Numbered from the stretch's first letter, positions 9,494 to 16,744 are shown. The stretch is 34,845 nucleotides of DNA from Pararhodobacter sp. SW119 (GCF_017811755.1 NZ_JADDJF010000035.1:1-34845); one strand, 5' to 3'. Numbers and translations are program-made. The notes: generated by a model from the letters alone, not told the origin.

Positions 9494-9940
9494 TCAGCGG
9501 GCGGCGCGGCGAAGGGCGAGTTCCAGCGCCTCGAGAAAACGCGACCGGTCGGCCTTGGTGAAGCCTCGCCCACCGCCCTGTCGGAAAGGGTCGGCGGCGC
9601 GCAGGTCGGCCATCAGGTCGCGGGTGGCAAGAACATTGCCGATGTTCTGCGCGTTCAGCACCTGGCCGTCATGCTTGAGGACCTGCGCGCCGGCCTCGAC
9701 GCATTTCGCGGCCAGCGGGATGTCGCCGGTGATCACGATATCGCCGGGACCGGCGCGCTCGGCGATCCACTTGTCGGCCTCGTCGGGGCCCGAGGCGACG
9801 ATCACGGTCTCGACCAGCGGGTTGGGCGACGGGCGGATGCCGCCGTTCGAGACGATCACCATGGCCACCCGGTGCCGCGTGCCGACGCGCTCGATCTCGG
9901 CCTTTACCGGGCAGGCATCGGCATCCACGTAGATTGTCAT
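9494..9940 (-). CDS. yaiI: YaiI/YqxD family protein (UPF0178, DUF188)
   Basis: A 148-residue protein that matches the conserved YaiI/YqxD family over its whole length. The N-terminus DADACPVK, the central [10 protein letters not shown] and ITGDIPLAA blocks and the C-terminal [12 protein letters not shown] block are diagnostic. The family looks PIN-domain-like with acidic residues, but its function is not established. I chose ATG at 9940 because the family usually starts [13 protein letters not shown]; an in-frame TTG two codons upstream (9946) sits better after AAGGA and cannot be excluded. It is a single gene, convergent with the EutA-like gene and 87 bp downstream of the kinase-PqqD gene on the same strand. 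Confidence 0.9.
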   Translation of the reverse strand: MTIYVDADACPVKAEIERVGTRHRVAMVIVSNGGIRPSPNPLVETVIVASGPDEADKWIAERAGPGDIVITGDIPLAAKCVEAGAQVLKHDGQVLNAQNIGNVLATRDLMADLRAADPFRQGGGRGFTKADRSRFLEALELALRRAAR

Positions 9941-10027
9941 CGGCAAGGGTCCTTGGCGGGGCGCGCGGGACCCTGATCCTTTGCGATGGGCGCTTTCTGT
10001 TCAAGCCCCTCTTTCCGCGCTCGCGCG

Positions 10028-11263
10028 TCAGGCGGGCCGCACCAGGTCGGCGGCGGCCAGCGCGCCGATCAGCTGGCACGTGTCGCCTAGGACCGCCCCA
10101 GGATCGGGCGCGGCGAAGGCGTCGCTCAGCATCCCGGCGATCGCGGCGGGCGTGGCGGTGTCGTCGAGCAGACGCCAGATCGCGCCGGCGACGGGGTTCA
10201 GGTGGAAGATCTGGCCGGTGCCGGGCCGCCAGAGGAAAACCTCGTCGCCGATGCGGCGCATGCCGGTGCCCGGCGCGCGCTTCCAGCGGCTGTCGGCGGC
10301 GCTGGCCGGGGCGGCGGGTGCCTGCGGGCGCGCGGGTTCGGGCAACGGCGGATGGATGGTGACCGATGGGTCGGGCAGTGCCGCCCCGCCAAAGGCCGCG
10401 CGAACCAGCGATACCGCATCCTCGAGATCGGCATAGACCAGCCGGACGCAGACCAGCATCTCGGCCAGTCTGAGCAAGCGCGCGATGGCGGCCTCGGCAG
10501 CGACGGGCGCCATGTTCTGCTGGAGCAGGTGACGCACCGCTTGGGCGGGTGGGAGATGGTGCAAGCGCGGCTCGCCCTGCGCACGACGGTCCAGCACGAC
10601 CAGGACCGACAGCGGGGCGCGCGTGCCGAAGGGGGCGACGGTGGCTGCGGGCACATACGCGTAGCGGTCGTCGCGCAGGCGCGCATGGTGCGCGACATGG
10701 GCGCGAAAGGCGGCGCTGGCACCGGCGGGCAGCGGCAGGCGCAGCCGGGGCGCGATGCCCAGCCCCATCGCGGTGTCGTCGGCCAGAAGTGGCAGCACGT
10801 CGTCGCAAAGGATGCGCAGGTCGGGTTCGGCGGTGAGGCGACCCATGAAGGTGCTTTTGCCGGCATGGGCATGGCCGGTCATCGCCACCAGCCGGTCGCC
10901 GATCAGGAAGGCGCCGCAATGCAGGGCCAGCGCCTCGGGCCGCGCACCGTAGAAGGATTGCGCCAGATCGGCGATGACTGCGCAGACGGCACTGGCCGGG
11001 GGCAAGTCGGTAAGATCCTCGTCAAGCCAGGGCGAGGACACGCGGAAACCCGTAGCCTCCCGCCGGACGCGTGATATGGCTGCGGCCTCGCCCACAGTCC
11101 CTGCTTGCGCGCTAAGAACGGGCCAGCCGCGCAGCGCGGTGTCCAGGCCCGAAGCGACCTCGGGCGCGTCGTGCAGGATCACCGGACCGGGCAGATCCAC
11201 AAACTGAAGGGCAAGCGTGTTGCCTGCGCCGGCGGACGCATCCCGCCCTTCGGCGGTTCGCAT
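10028..11263 (-). CDS. HPr kinase-like P-loop protein fused to a C-terminal PqqD domain
   Basis: A 411-residue protein. Residues about 85-290 resemble HPr-kinase-like P-loop proteins: Walker A GHAHAGKST at 130-138 and LCDDV at 152-156. After a Pro/Ala-rich linker (about 300-325), residues 326-411 form a PqqD-like domain (DEVFLWRPGTGQIFHLNP, AIWRLL). PqqD-type domains bind leader peptides in several peptide-modification systems, and HPr-kinase-like enzymes phosphorylate Ser in some lasso-peptide clusters. The start at 11263 lies 1 bp after the stop of the Ser-Arg-Pro repeat gene (TGAGATG), so the two are almost certainly translated together. An open frame extends upstream but overlaps the repeat gene. 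Proposed role: recognising and perhaps phosphorylating that repeat protein; this is inference. Confidence 0.72.
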   Translation of the reverse strand: MRTAEGRDASAGAGNTLALQFVDLPGPVILHDAPEVASGLDTALRGWPVLSAQAGTVGEAAAISRVRREATGFRVSSPWLDEDLTDLPPASAVCAVIADLAQSFYGARPEALALHCGAFLIGDRLVAMTGHAHAGKSTFMGRLTAEPDLRILCDDVLPLLADDTAMGLGIAPRLRLPLPAGASAAFRAHVAHHARLRDDRYAYVPAATVAPFGTRAPLSVLVVLDRRAQGEPRLHHLPPAQAVRHLLQQNMAPVAAEAAIARLLRLAEMLVCVRLVYADLEDAVSLVRAAFGGAALPDPSVTIHPPLPEPARPQAPAAPASAADSRWKRAPGTGMRRIGDEVFLWRPGTGQIFHLNPVAGAIWRLLDDTATPAAIAGMLSDAFAAPDPGAVLGDTCQLIGALAAADLVRPA

Positions 11264-11264
11264 C

Positions 11265-11570
11265 TCAGCCTCGCCACGGGCGCGAGGGGCGGCTCTGCCA
11301 GTAGCTGCGCCTCGGGCGCGACGGTCGGCTGGGGCGCGAGGGGCGGCTCTGCCAGCGGCTGCGCCCCGGGTGTGACGGGCGACTGGGACGTGAAGGGCAA
11401 CTGGGACGCGACGGCCAGCTGGGGCGCGATCCACGGCTGACGGTCGAGGCCCGCGCCGTGTCCAGATGCAGCATGGCAGGCGCCGTATAGATCGCACCGG
11501 CGGCGAGGCCGATCCGGCGCAGTAGCGCCCGGCGTGACAGGTTCGGGGTGTCGTCTTTCCGGTCGGTCAA
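11265..11570 (-). CDS. Small exported Ser-Arg-Pro repeat protein (candidate modified peptide precursor)
   Basis: A 101-residue protein. Residues 12-42 form a twin-Arg leader (SRRALLRRIGLAAG, then YTAPAML, ending ARAS) that closely matches the leader of the subtilase upstream. Residues 43-101 are low complexity: repeated S-R-P triplets broken by Trp residues, with an 18-residue repeat (RSRWQSRPS, then RSYWQSRPS). One Cys is present. I chose TTG at 11570 because a perfect AGGAGG lies at 11576-11581, five bases upstream; a longer frame reaches 11648 but overlaps the region of a candidate ECF promoter. It lies between subtilase and kinase-PqqD genes. Not a family I can name; it may be a substrate for modification and export. 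Confidence 0.75.
   Translation of the reverse strand: MTDRKDDTPNLSRRALLRRIGLAAGAIYTAPAMLHLDTARASTVSRGSRPSWPSRPSCPSRPSRPSHPGRSRWQSRPSRPSRPSRPRRSYWQSRPSRPWRG
11279..11388 (-). repeat. 54-bp direct repeat inside the Ser-Arg-Pro gene
   Basis: A 25-base core beginning CGCGAGGGGCGG at 11281 recurs at 11335, a period of 54 bp or 18 codons. The repeat therefore keeps the reading frame and yields the repeated RSxWQSRPSRP block. It points to growth by in-frame duplication. Confidence 0.75.
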
Positions 11571-11625
11571 CACAACCTCCTGTACCAGATGTTTCAGGCC
11601 GACGACGCATTGGCCCATGAAGGGA

Positions 11626-11651
11626 AAACGCAAACCGCGCCGTTTCATTCC
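11626..11651 (-). promoter_or_regulatory. Candidate ECF promoter before the Ser-Arg-Pro gene
   Basis: On the minus strand GGAAT (11651-11647) is followed after 16 bp by CGTTT (11630-11626), which fits the GGAAC-N16/17-CGTT pattern of ECF (EcfG-like) promoters. The -35 overlaps the subtilase stop codon. The TTG start of the repeat gene lies 55 bp downstream. Two similar elements occur at 13004-13030 and 13066-13092. Confidence 0.5.
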
Positions 11652-12952
11652 CCGCTGATCGAGAGAATGCTTGCCGCGTCACAGGCCTCGGTCGAGGTCA
11701 GCAAGCCATGGCCGAAAACCGGATCGAAACCCGGCTCACCCAGGTCGCGCGCGCAGTCCTGAAGGCGCGCGATCAGCGCCGGCAGGCTGGCGTCCGGGTC
11801 GCGCAGCCGTTCGACCGCCAGCGCCGCGGTGACGAAGGGCGCAGCATAGGAAGTGCCCGAGCGCAGCCGCCCGCCCGAGATCGACGCCGCGGTCCAGAGG
11901 TTCACCCCCGGCGCGGCCAGCGCGATATAGTGACCGCGGTTGGCCTGCCGATAGGGGTTCAGATTGGCATCGACCGCGGTGACGGCCAGAACCTCGGGCC
12001 AGGCGGCAGGAAAGGCGGGCGCTCCCCCCGGCCCGCCATTGCCGGCCGCCGCCACCAGCGCGACCCTGGCCTCGGCGATGCGTTCGACCATCCGGCCAAG
12101 CACCGCATTCTCGGGCCCCGAGAAGCTGAGATTGACGACCCCGACGCCTGCGTCCAGCAGCAAATCCAGCGCCGAGACGACCGAGAAGGCATCGGCCTGA
12201 TCGCCCGCGCCACCGCGATGAAACGCCTCGACCGCGACCAGTTCGGCGGCGGGCAGCAGGCCCGGCACCCGGTCGTCCTTGCGGCCGATCAGAAGGGCGG
12301 CGATGGCGGTACCGTGCTGGCGCCCGGCGGCATTGCGTTCGGCCAGATCGACCTGATGCACGGTCAGCTTCTGCCCGGACAACGCGTGGTGGTCGGTGTT
12401 GATGCCGGTGTCGATCATGCCGATGCGTGGCGCGGCCGTGGCCGACGCCTCCGTCCAGCCTATCGCGTCTTGCGCGCCGCAGGCCCCGTCGTCGCAGAGG
12501 AAGGTGTCGGGCCGGTAGACATGGTTCAGGTCCGCCAGCGCACCAGGCACCAGCACGGCAATCTCGGCCAGCGCCTGCGCGGGGCTGCGCCCGGACGGCA
12601 GGCCCAACCGCAGAAGCGTCGCTTGCAATGCCTCGACGCGGCTGTCGGCCAGAACCCGGTAACCCGCCGACTCGAGCGTCGTCGAAAGCGCACCCGGCGG
12701 CAGCAGCGCGACGATTTCCGGCGGTGGCGCACGACGCGTCTGGCGCCGCGGGCGCGAGGGACGGCTGGGGCGAGACGGGCGGCTCCAACGCCCCCCGGCC
12801 GCCTCACCGCCACCGAAGTCGCCGTCGGGTCCCGAAGCCCGCGCGCGACCCAATCCGGTCAGCGCCGGCGCGACATAGGCCAGACCCGCAGCCAGTCCCA
12901 GTCGCTGCAGCAGCAGCCGGCGCTGCGGGTCAGGCGGGGGCGTGTTGCGCAT
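11645..12952 (-). CDS. Exported subtilisin-like serine protease (S8) with a Ser-Arg-Pro motif
   Basis: A 435-residue subtilase with all catalytic residues visible: D181 (IGMIDTGIN), H213 (QHGTAIAAL), oxyanion N305 (AAGNGG) and S368 (SGTSYAAP). The N-terminus is a twin-Arg leader (QRRLLLQRLGLAAG, APAL, ending ARAS) nearly matching that of the downstream repeat protein. Residues 56-69 carry WSRPSRPSRPSRPR, the same motif that makes up the repeat protein. The protease probably acts outside the cytoplasm and may mature the repeat protein. I chose ATG at 12952 (AGGGA eight bases upstream); ATG at 12961 is possible. Two Cys pairs (CDDGAC, DC/AC) may form disulfides. It is divergent from the ECF sigma gene. 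Confidence 0.85.
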   Translation of the reverse strand: MRNTPPPDPQRRLLLQRLGLAAGLAYVAPALTGLGRARASGPDGDFGGGEAAGGRWSRPSRPSRPSRPRRQTRRAPPPEIVALLPPGALSTTLESAGYRVLADSRVEALQATLLRLGLPSGRSPAQALAEIAVLVPGALADLNHVYRPDTFLCDDGACGAQDAIGWTEASATAAPRIGMIDTGINTDHHALSGQKLTVHQVDLAERNAAGRQHGTAIAALLIGRKDDRVPGLLPAAELVAVEAFHRGGAGDQADAFSVVSALDLLLDAGVGVVNLSFSGPENAVLGRMVERIAEARVALVAAAGNGGPGGAPAFPAAWPEVLAVTAVDANLNPYRQANRGHYIALAAPGVNLWTAASISGGRLRSGTSYAAPFVTAALAVERLRDPDASLPALIARLQDCARDLGEPGFDPVFGHGLLTSTEACDAASILSISGE

Positions 12953-13003
12953 GATCTGCATCCCTGTACTGTGGGGGCCACTTCCGCGTGCCCGATCTGA
13001 TCA

Positions 13004-13030
13004 GAACGGCCCGAGCGACCATTCCATTCC
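13004..13030 (-). promoter_or_regulatory. Candidate ECF promoter before the subtilase operon
   Basis: On the minus strand GGAAT (13030-13026) is followed after exactly 17 bp by CGTTC (13008-13004). The same two boxes with the same spacing occur on the plus strand in front of the sigma gene. A second GGAAT follows immediately (13025-13021) but has no box at the right distance. The subtilase start is about 50 bp downstream. Confidence 0.55.
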
Positions 13031-13065
13031 CGTCCGCAATTCTTCGCCAATAATGGCGCGCGGAT

Positions 13066-13092
13066 GGAATAGACCAAGCCCCGGCGCCGTTC
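13066..13092 (+). promoter_or_regulatory. Candidate ECF promoter before the sigma gene
   Basis: GGAAT (13066-13070) and CGTTC (13088-13092) are separated by 17 bp and end 32 bp before the GTG start of the ECF sigma gene. This mirrors the promoter of the divergent subtilase gene and fits autoregulation, which is usual for ECF sigma factors. Confidence 0.55.
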
Positions 13093-13124
13093 AGTCGGCA
13101 ACCCTTCGCGCAAAGGACCCAGGC

Positions 13125-13652
13125 GTGCACGACACGATCCGGCAGGAAATGATCGAGATGCTGCCCCGCCTGCGGGCCTTCGCGCGCAGCCTGACGCGCG
13201 ATCAGACGCAGGCGGACGATCTGGTGCAGGTGACCTGCGAAAAGGCATTGCGCAACCTGGCGGGCTTCACCCCCGGCACGCGACTTGATTCCTGGCTGTT
13301 CCGCATCCTGCGTAACGCCTGGATCGACGAGGTGCGCACCCGCGTCCCGCAGGAAACGATCGAGGATTCCGAAGCCGCGGGCCGGCTTGTCTCGATTGAC
13401 GGACCGCGCCGGACCGAGGCGAGGCTGGAACTTGCCGCGGTCGGCCGCGCGATGGAGGCCTTGCCCGAGGATCAGCGCAGCGTCCTGATGCTGGTCTGCG
13501 TCGAGGGGTTGCGCTACCGCGAGGCGGCTGCGGCGCTGGGGGTGCCCGAAGGCACGGTGATGAGCCGGCTGTCGCGGGCCCGCGTCGCCCTGGCGGCAAC
13601 GCTCGGCATGACGGGTGGCGTGGCGGGCGCACGAAAAGGGGGCAGGCGATGA
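13125..13652 (+). CDS. ECF-family RNA polymerase sigma factor
   Basis: A 175-residue ECF sigma factor. Region 2 covers about residues 10-75 (LPRLRAFARSLTRDQTQADDLVQVTCEKAL, then SWLFRILRNAWIDEVR) and region 4 about residues 105-160 (LPEDQRSVLMLVCVEGLRYREAAAALGVPEGTVMSRLSRAR). The frame is open back to 12942, but I chose GTG at 13125: AAAGGA lies eight bases upstream and the family begins close to this point. It overlaps the anti-sigma gene by ATGA. It probably directs transcription from GGAAT-N16/17-CGTT promoters located before itself, the subtilase and the repeat protein. That assignment is inference; the general stress sigma EcfG recognises a similar sequence. Confidence 0.88.
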   Translation: MHDTIRQEMIEMLPRLRAFARSLTRDQTQADDLVQVTCEKALRNLAGFTPGTRLDSWLFRILRNAWIDEVRTRVPQETIEDSEAAGRLVSIDGPRRTEARLELAAVGRAMEALPEDQRSVLMLVCVEGLRYREAAAALGVPEGTVMSRLSRARVALAATLGMTGGVAGARKGGRR

Positions 13653-14368
13653 CCCAAAGCGAAGTGAGCGACGAGATGCTGATGGCGCTGGCCGATGGCG
13701 AATTGCCCGAAACGCAGGCCGGGGAGTTGCAGGCGCGGATGCGTCGCGACCCGGCGCTGGCGGCGCGCTATGCGGTTTTTTCGGAAACACGTCAGAAGCT
13801 TAAGGACTCTCTGGACCCCGGTCCGATACCCGATCGGTTGCTGCGGGCGATCCTTGATACACCCGTGGAACCGCAAACCGCGACGAACGTCACGCCCCTT
13901 CCGCGCCGCGCGGGCTGGACCGGGCGGGCGGGTGGACTGGCGCTGGCGGCAACACTTCTGCTGGCGGTCGGGATCGGCGGGTACGAGTTGGGGCGGCGCG
14001 CGGGGATTGGGGAGGTGTCGGAGGCGGCGGCGGTCGGGGCGGTTGCGGGGGTTCCGACCGGCGGGATGGTAAATCTGGCGGGCGGGGGCACGGCGCGGGT
14101 GCTGGGCAGTTTCGATACCGACGCGGGCCTCTGCCGGCTGGTCGCGATGGCGCCGGTGCAGGGTGCCGGCACGCGGGTCGTGGCCTGCCGGGCCGACGAA
14201 AATTGGCAGGTTTTACTTAGTGTTGCGAGTGAGGATGCCGATGCGTTCGTCACCGCCTCGGGCACTTCGGTGGAACTGGTCGACGATCTGCTTGACCGTC
14301 TGGGCGCCGGCCCGGCGTTGACCCCGGAGGCCGAGGCGGCGCGACTGAATTCAGAAAACGCGCCCTGA
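13649..14368 (+). CDS. Membrane-anchored anti-sigma factor
   Basis: A 239-residue protein. The N-terminal cytosolic part (about 1-90) begins with SDEMLMALADGELPETQAGELQARM, the typical anti-sigma start; it lacks the Cys/His zinc motif of ZAS domains. One membrane helix is visible at about residues 95-113 (GLALAATLLLAVGIGGYELG). The rest would be periplasmic and contains two Cys (LCRLVAM and VVACRAD) that could sense or form a disulfide. It starts in an ATGA overlap with the ECF sigma gene, the normal arrangement for a sigma and its inhibitor. The periplasmic domain suggests that an envelope or extracellular signal releases the sigma factor. Confidence 0.85.
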   Translation: MTQSEVSDEMLMALADGELPETQAGELQARMRRDPALAARYAVFSETRQKLKDSLDPGPIPDRLLRAILDTPVEPQTATNVTPLPRRAGWTGRAGGLALAATLLLAVGIGGYELGRRAGIGEVSEAAAVGAVAGVPTGGMVNLAGGGTARVLGSFDTDAGLCRLVAMAPVQGAGTRVVACRADENWQVLLSVASEDADAFVTASGTSVELVDDLLDRLGAGPALTPEAEAARLNSENAP

Positions 14369-14824
14369 TAACGCAACGTTCGCGGGTGCTGGCAAACGTA
14401 TGGCAAGCGTATGGCAGGCGTATGGCAGATGGCTGGCATTTTTTGCCCGCCGGACGCATGCGACGCCAAGGCCGCCCGCGCGATGCGACGCGCGTGAAAG
14501 CGCAGCCCCTGGCCCTGCCGATGCCCAGCCGCACCCGACCAAGGGCGCGCGCGCAGGCCGACGGCCGCGGAACGGCCCCGCGCCGATCGGGTTTCCCCTT
14601 CACTGAACTGTGACCCGGCGGCGTCGGGCCGAACGCTTGAAAACCGCCGTGCATCAATAGGTTTAGCGCTGATGCGCTGCGGATCGGAGCGATCGGCAGA
14701 TAGGCTGCAGAATGCGGGGACACCATTGAACCCCGCAGCGTTTCGGCCGAAACTGCCCGGCGAGGTGCCGCACGCGGCCGGGGCCTTTGCGCCCCGCAGG
14801 CAGGACTGCCCGAAGGAGGTCTGA
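14369..14824. other. Intergenic region between anti-sigma gene and soxY
   Basis: No gene is supported in these 456 bp. It holds the second 11-bp repeat array (14390-14438) and, at the end, a strong AGGAGGT ribosome site for soxY. Short open frames translate the repeat and have no independent support. I see no clear promoter for soxY. Confidence 0.6.
14390..14438 (+). repeat. 11-bp tandem repeat array, copy 2
   Basis: Units TGGCAAACGTA, TGGCAAGCGTA and TGGCAGGCGTA are followed by TGGCAGATGGC and a partial TGGCA. The order of the variants differs from copy 1, but the unit length, the degenerate last unit and the preceding GGGTGC flank are the same. Confidence 0.9.
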
Positions 14825-15244
14825 ATGGAACTTACCCGCAGACGGACGCTGGCGCTTGGCGCGGCGGCGCTGACGGTCACGCTGCTGCCGATACCGGCCA
14901 GCGCGGCGGTCGACGCGCAGGAGCTTGTCGAACGCTACACGGGCGGGGTCAACCCCGGTGAAGGACCGCTGCAACTGACCGCGCCGGCGGTGGCCGAGAA
15001 CGGCAGTGCGGTCGCGATCGAGGTCGCCTGCCCCGGCGCCCGCTCGATCCGGATCCTGGCGCCGGCCAACCCCACCCCGGATGTCTGCGCCGTCCACTTC
15101 GGGCCGCTGGCCGGCGAGGAACGCCTGTCGACCCGTATCCGCATGGCCGATACGATGGACCTGATCGCGCTGGCTGAAATGGACGACGGCAGCTTCGTGC
15201 AGGCGACCGCGCGGGTCAGCGTGACCGTCGGCGGTTGCCGCTGA
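14825..15244 (+). CDS. soxY: SoxY-type sulfur carrier protein (thiosulfate oxidation)
   Basis: A 139-residue periplasmic protein with a Tat-type signal (RRRTLALGAAAL, cleavage near PASA) followed by the SoxY domain (VAENGSAVAIEVACPG, RIRMADTMDLIALAEMDDGSF). In the Sox system SoxY carries the sulfur substrate on a C-terminal Cys at the end of a flexible arm. Here the protein ends VGGCR, so the carrier Cys (residue 138) is present, but the usual final GGCGG is replaced by GGCR. The start has a perfect AGGAGGT. soxZ follows after 13 bp. Two additional Cys sit at residues 62 and 83 or nearby. The identification is firm; the effect of the altered tail is unknown. Confidence 0.88.
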   Translation: MELTRRRTLALGAAALTVTLLPIPASAAVDAQELVERYTGGVNPGEGPLQLTAPAVAENGSAVAIEVACPGARSIRILAPANPTPDVCAVHFGPLAGEERLSTRIRMADTMDLIALAEMDDGSFVQATARVSVTVGGCR

Positions 15245-15257
15245 GAAGGAGCAGGAA

Positions 15258-15590
15258 ATGGAAAAGATCGACGCCCGCCCCCGCGTCCGCGTGCCGCGCA
15301 CCGCCGCACCCGACGAGGTCGTGCAGATCCGCACGATGGCCACCCATCCGATGGAGAACGGCCACCGGCTGGACCGCGACGGGTCGACGGTGCCGCGCCA
15401 CATCATCCATCGGTTCACCTGCACCTTCAACGGCGAGACCGTCATCGACATGGAGGTCGGCCCGAGCGTGTCCGCCAACCCCTTCATCGAATTCGACGCG
15501 CGCGTGCCCGAAAGCGGCACGTTCGCGTTTGCCTGGCACGACGACAACGGCGACGTCTACGAAGCGACGGCCGACATCACGGTGAGCTGA
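15258..15590 (+). CDS. soxZ: SoxZ, partner of the SoxY sulfur carrier
   Basis: A 110-residue protein matching SoxZ over its full length (RVRVPRTAAPDEVVQIRTMATHPMENG near the start, FIEFDARVPESGTFAFAWHDDNG near the end). SoxZ has no signal peptide and is normally exported with SoxY as a heterodimer; the same is expected here. AAGGAG lies six bases before the ATG. The gene follows soxY directly, so both should be made together. Confidence 0.93.
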   Translation: MEKIDARPRVRVPRTAAPDEVVQIRTMATHPMENGHRLDRDGSTVPRHIIHRFTCTFNGETVIDMEVGPSVSANPFIEFDARVPESGTFAFAWHDDNGDVYEATADITVS

Positions 15591-15944
15591 CCGCCCGACG
15601 GCCTCCAGCGATCCGCGGGGCAGCGCACTTGCCGCCGTTTCCCGGTTGCTCCGCCGCCGTAGGCTTGCGCGGAGCCAGCGTGCGAACGCCCCATTTTCAT
15701 GCTATCGTGGCGCCCGGTGGCGCCTTGATCCGGCCGCTGCGGACCTTTGCCGCGTGACTTTGTTCCACGACCGGCGCACTTGCTGGAACGCCCGTTCCAC
15801 ACCACGCGTAAAGTTCAGGAACAACTTTCGCTTCGACGTGAAAGGCACTGAAATGGTTTACCTTTGTCTTCACGCAGCTTGCCCGGCACGGGCGCGTCGC
15901 GTAACACTTCGCGCCGCATGGAGCGCGCGAGGCAGAGGATGGGC
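15591..15944. other. Intergenic region between soxZ and the cytochrome gene
   Basis: About 350 bp without a supported gene. The notable element is the palindrome at 15784-15799. The gap suggests that the cytochrome/flavoprotein pair has its own promoter, which I could not place. Confidence 0.5.
15784..15799. promoter_or_regulatory. Palindrome, candidate operator
   Basis: TGGAACGCCCGTTCCA is a perfect inverted repeat with 7-bp arms and a 2-bp centre, about 145 bp before the cytochrome start. The spacing differs from the direct-repeat LexA boxes of alphaproteobacteria. A binding site for a dimeric regulator is a guess. Confidence 0.4.
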
Positions 15945-16712
15945 ATGAGAGGTGGAAGGCGTCAGACCGGAAAGGCCGTGACTGCCTACCGTCGCGCGAC
16001 GGGTGCGCTCGCCCTCGCGCTCGGGCTCGGGCTGGGCGCCGCGCTGGCGCAGCCCACCATCGGCGCCGAGGACCTGGGCGATGCCGAGAAAGGCCGCGCG
16101 CACTGGCAGGACGAATGCGCCGACTGCCACCAGATCGGACCGGGTGCGGCGAACGATATCGGGCCGCACCTGAACCGGGTTTTCGGACGCCGCGCGGCGG
16201 CGGTCGCGGATTTCCCCTATTCGGACTCGATCCGCCGGATGGGGCGTGACGGGCTTTACTGGACGCTGCGCACGCTCGACGCCTATATCGAGAACCCCTA
16301 TTCGCTCGTTTCGGGCACGCGGATGGACTATCCGGGCCTGACCGACGCCGAGGACCGCGCCGACCTTCTGGCCTTCATCCGCCTGCATTCGGACCGCCCC
16401 TCGGACATGCCCGAGGCCGCGCCGACCGCCCGGCGCGTCGAGGTCGACCTGCCCCCCGAGGTGCTGGAGATGCGCGGGGACCGCGAATGGGGCGAATATC
16501 TGGCCAGTGAATGCACGACCTGCCACCAGCGCGACGGCGCGGCGTCGGGCATCCCGTCGATTACCTTCTGGCCCGAGGAAAGATTCGTGGTAGCAATGCA
16601 CGCCTACCGCGAGGGATTGCGGCCGCACCAGGTGATGCAGACCATCGCCCGCCGACTGACCGACGAGGATATCGCGGCACTGGCCGCCTATTTCGCAACC
16701 ATCGACGACTGA
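15945..16712 (+). CDS. Dihaem cytochrome c (SoxE/FccA-like)
   Basis: A 255-residue periplasmic cytochrome with a signal peptide (hydrophobic ALALALGLGLGAALA before AQPT). Two haem c sites are visible: CADCH in the first domain, with a likely Met ligand in GTRMDYPGL, and CTTCH in the second. It lies 32 bp before the flavoprotein gene, so it probably accepts electrons from that protein during sulfide or sulfur oxidation, as FccA does for FccB or SoxE for SoxF. I chose ATG at 15945, six bases after AGAGG; in-frame ATGs at 15939 and 15918 are alternatives, and the open frame reaches 15864. Confidence 0.8.
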   Translation: MRGGRRQTGKAVTAYRRATGALALALGLGLGAALAQPTIGAEDLGDAEKGRAHWQDECADCHQIGPGAANDIGPHLNRVFGRRAAAVADFPYSDSIRRMGRDGLYWTLRTLDAYIENPYSLVSGTRMDYPGLTDAEDRADLLAFIRLHSDRPSDMPEAAPTARRVEVDLPPEVLEMRGDREWGEYLASECTTCHQRDGAASGIPSITFWPEERFVVAMHAYREGLRPHQVMQTIARRLTDEDIAALAAYFATIDD

Positions 16713-16744
16713 ACCGGACCTGAACCGGAACACGGGAGGAAGAC

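Noticed and set aside
11265-11648. Longer version of the repeat protein starting at 11648
   Set aside because: The 26 added residues overlap the candidate promoter, have no good ribosome site and precede the leader, whereas TTG 11570 has a perfect AGGAGG.
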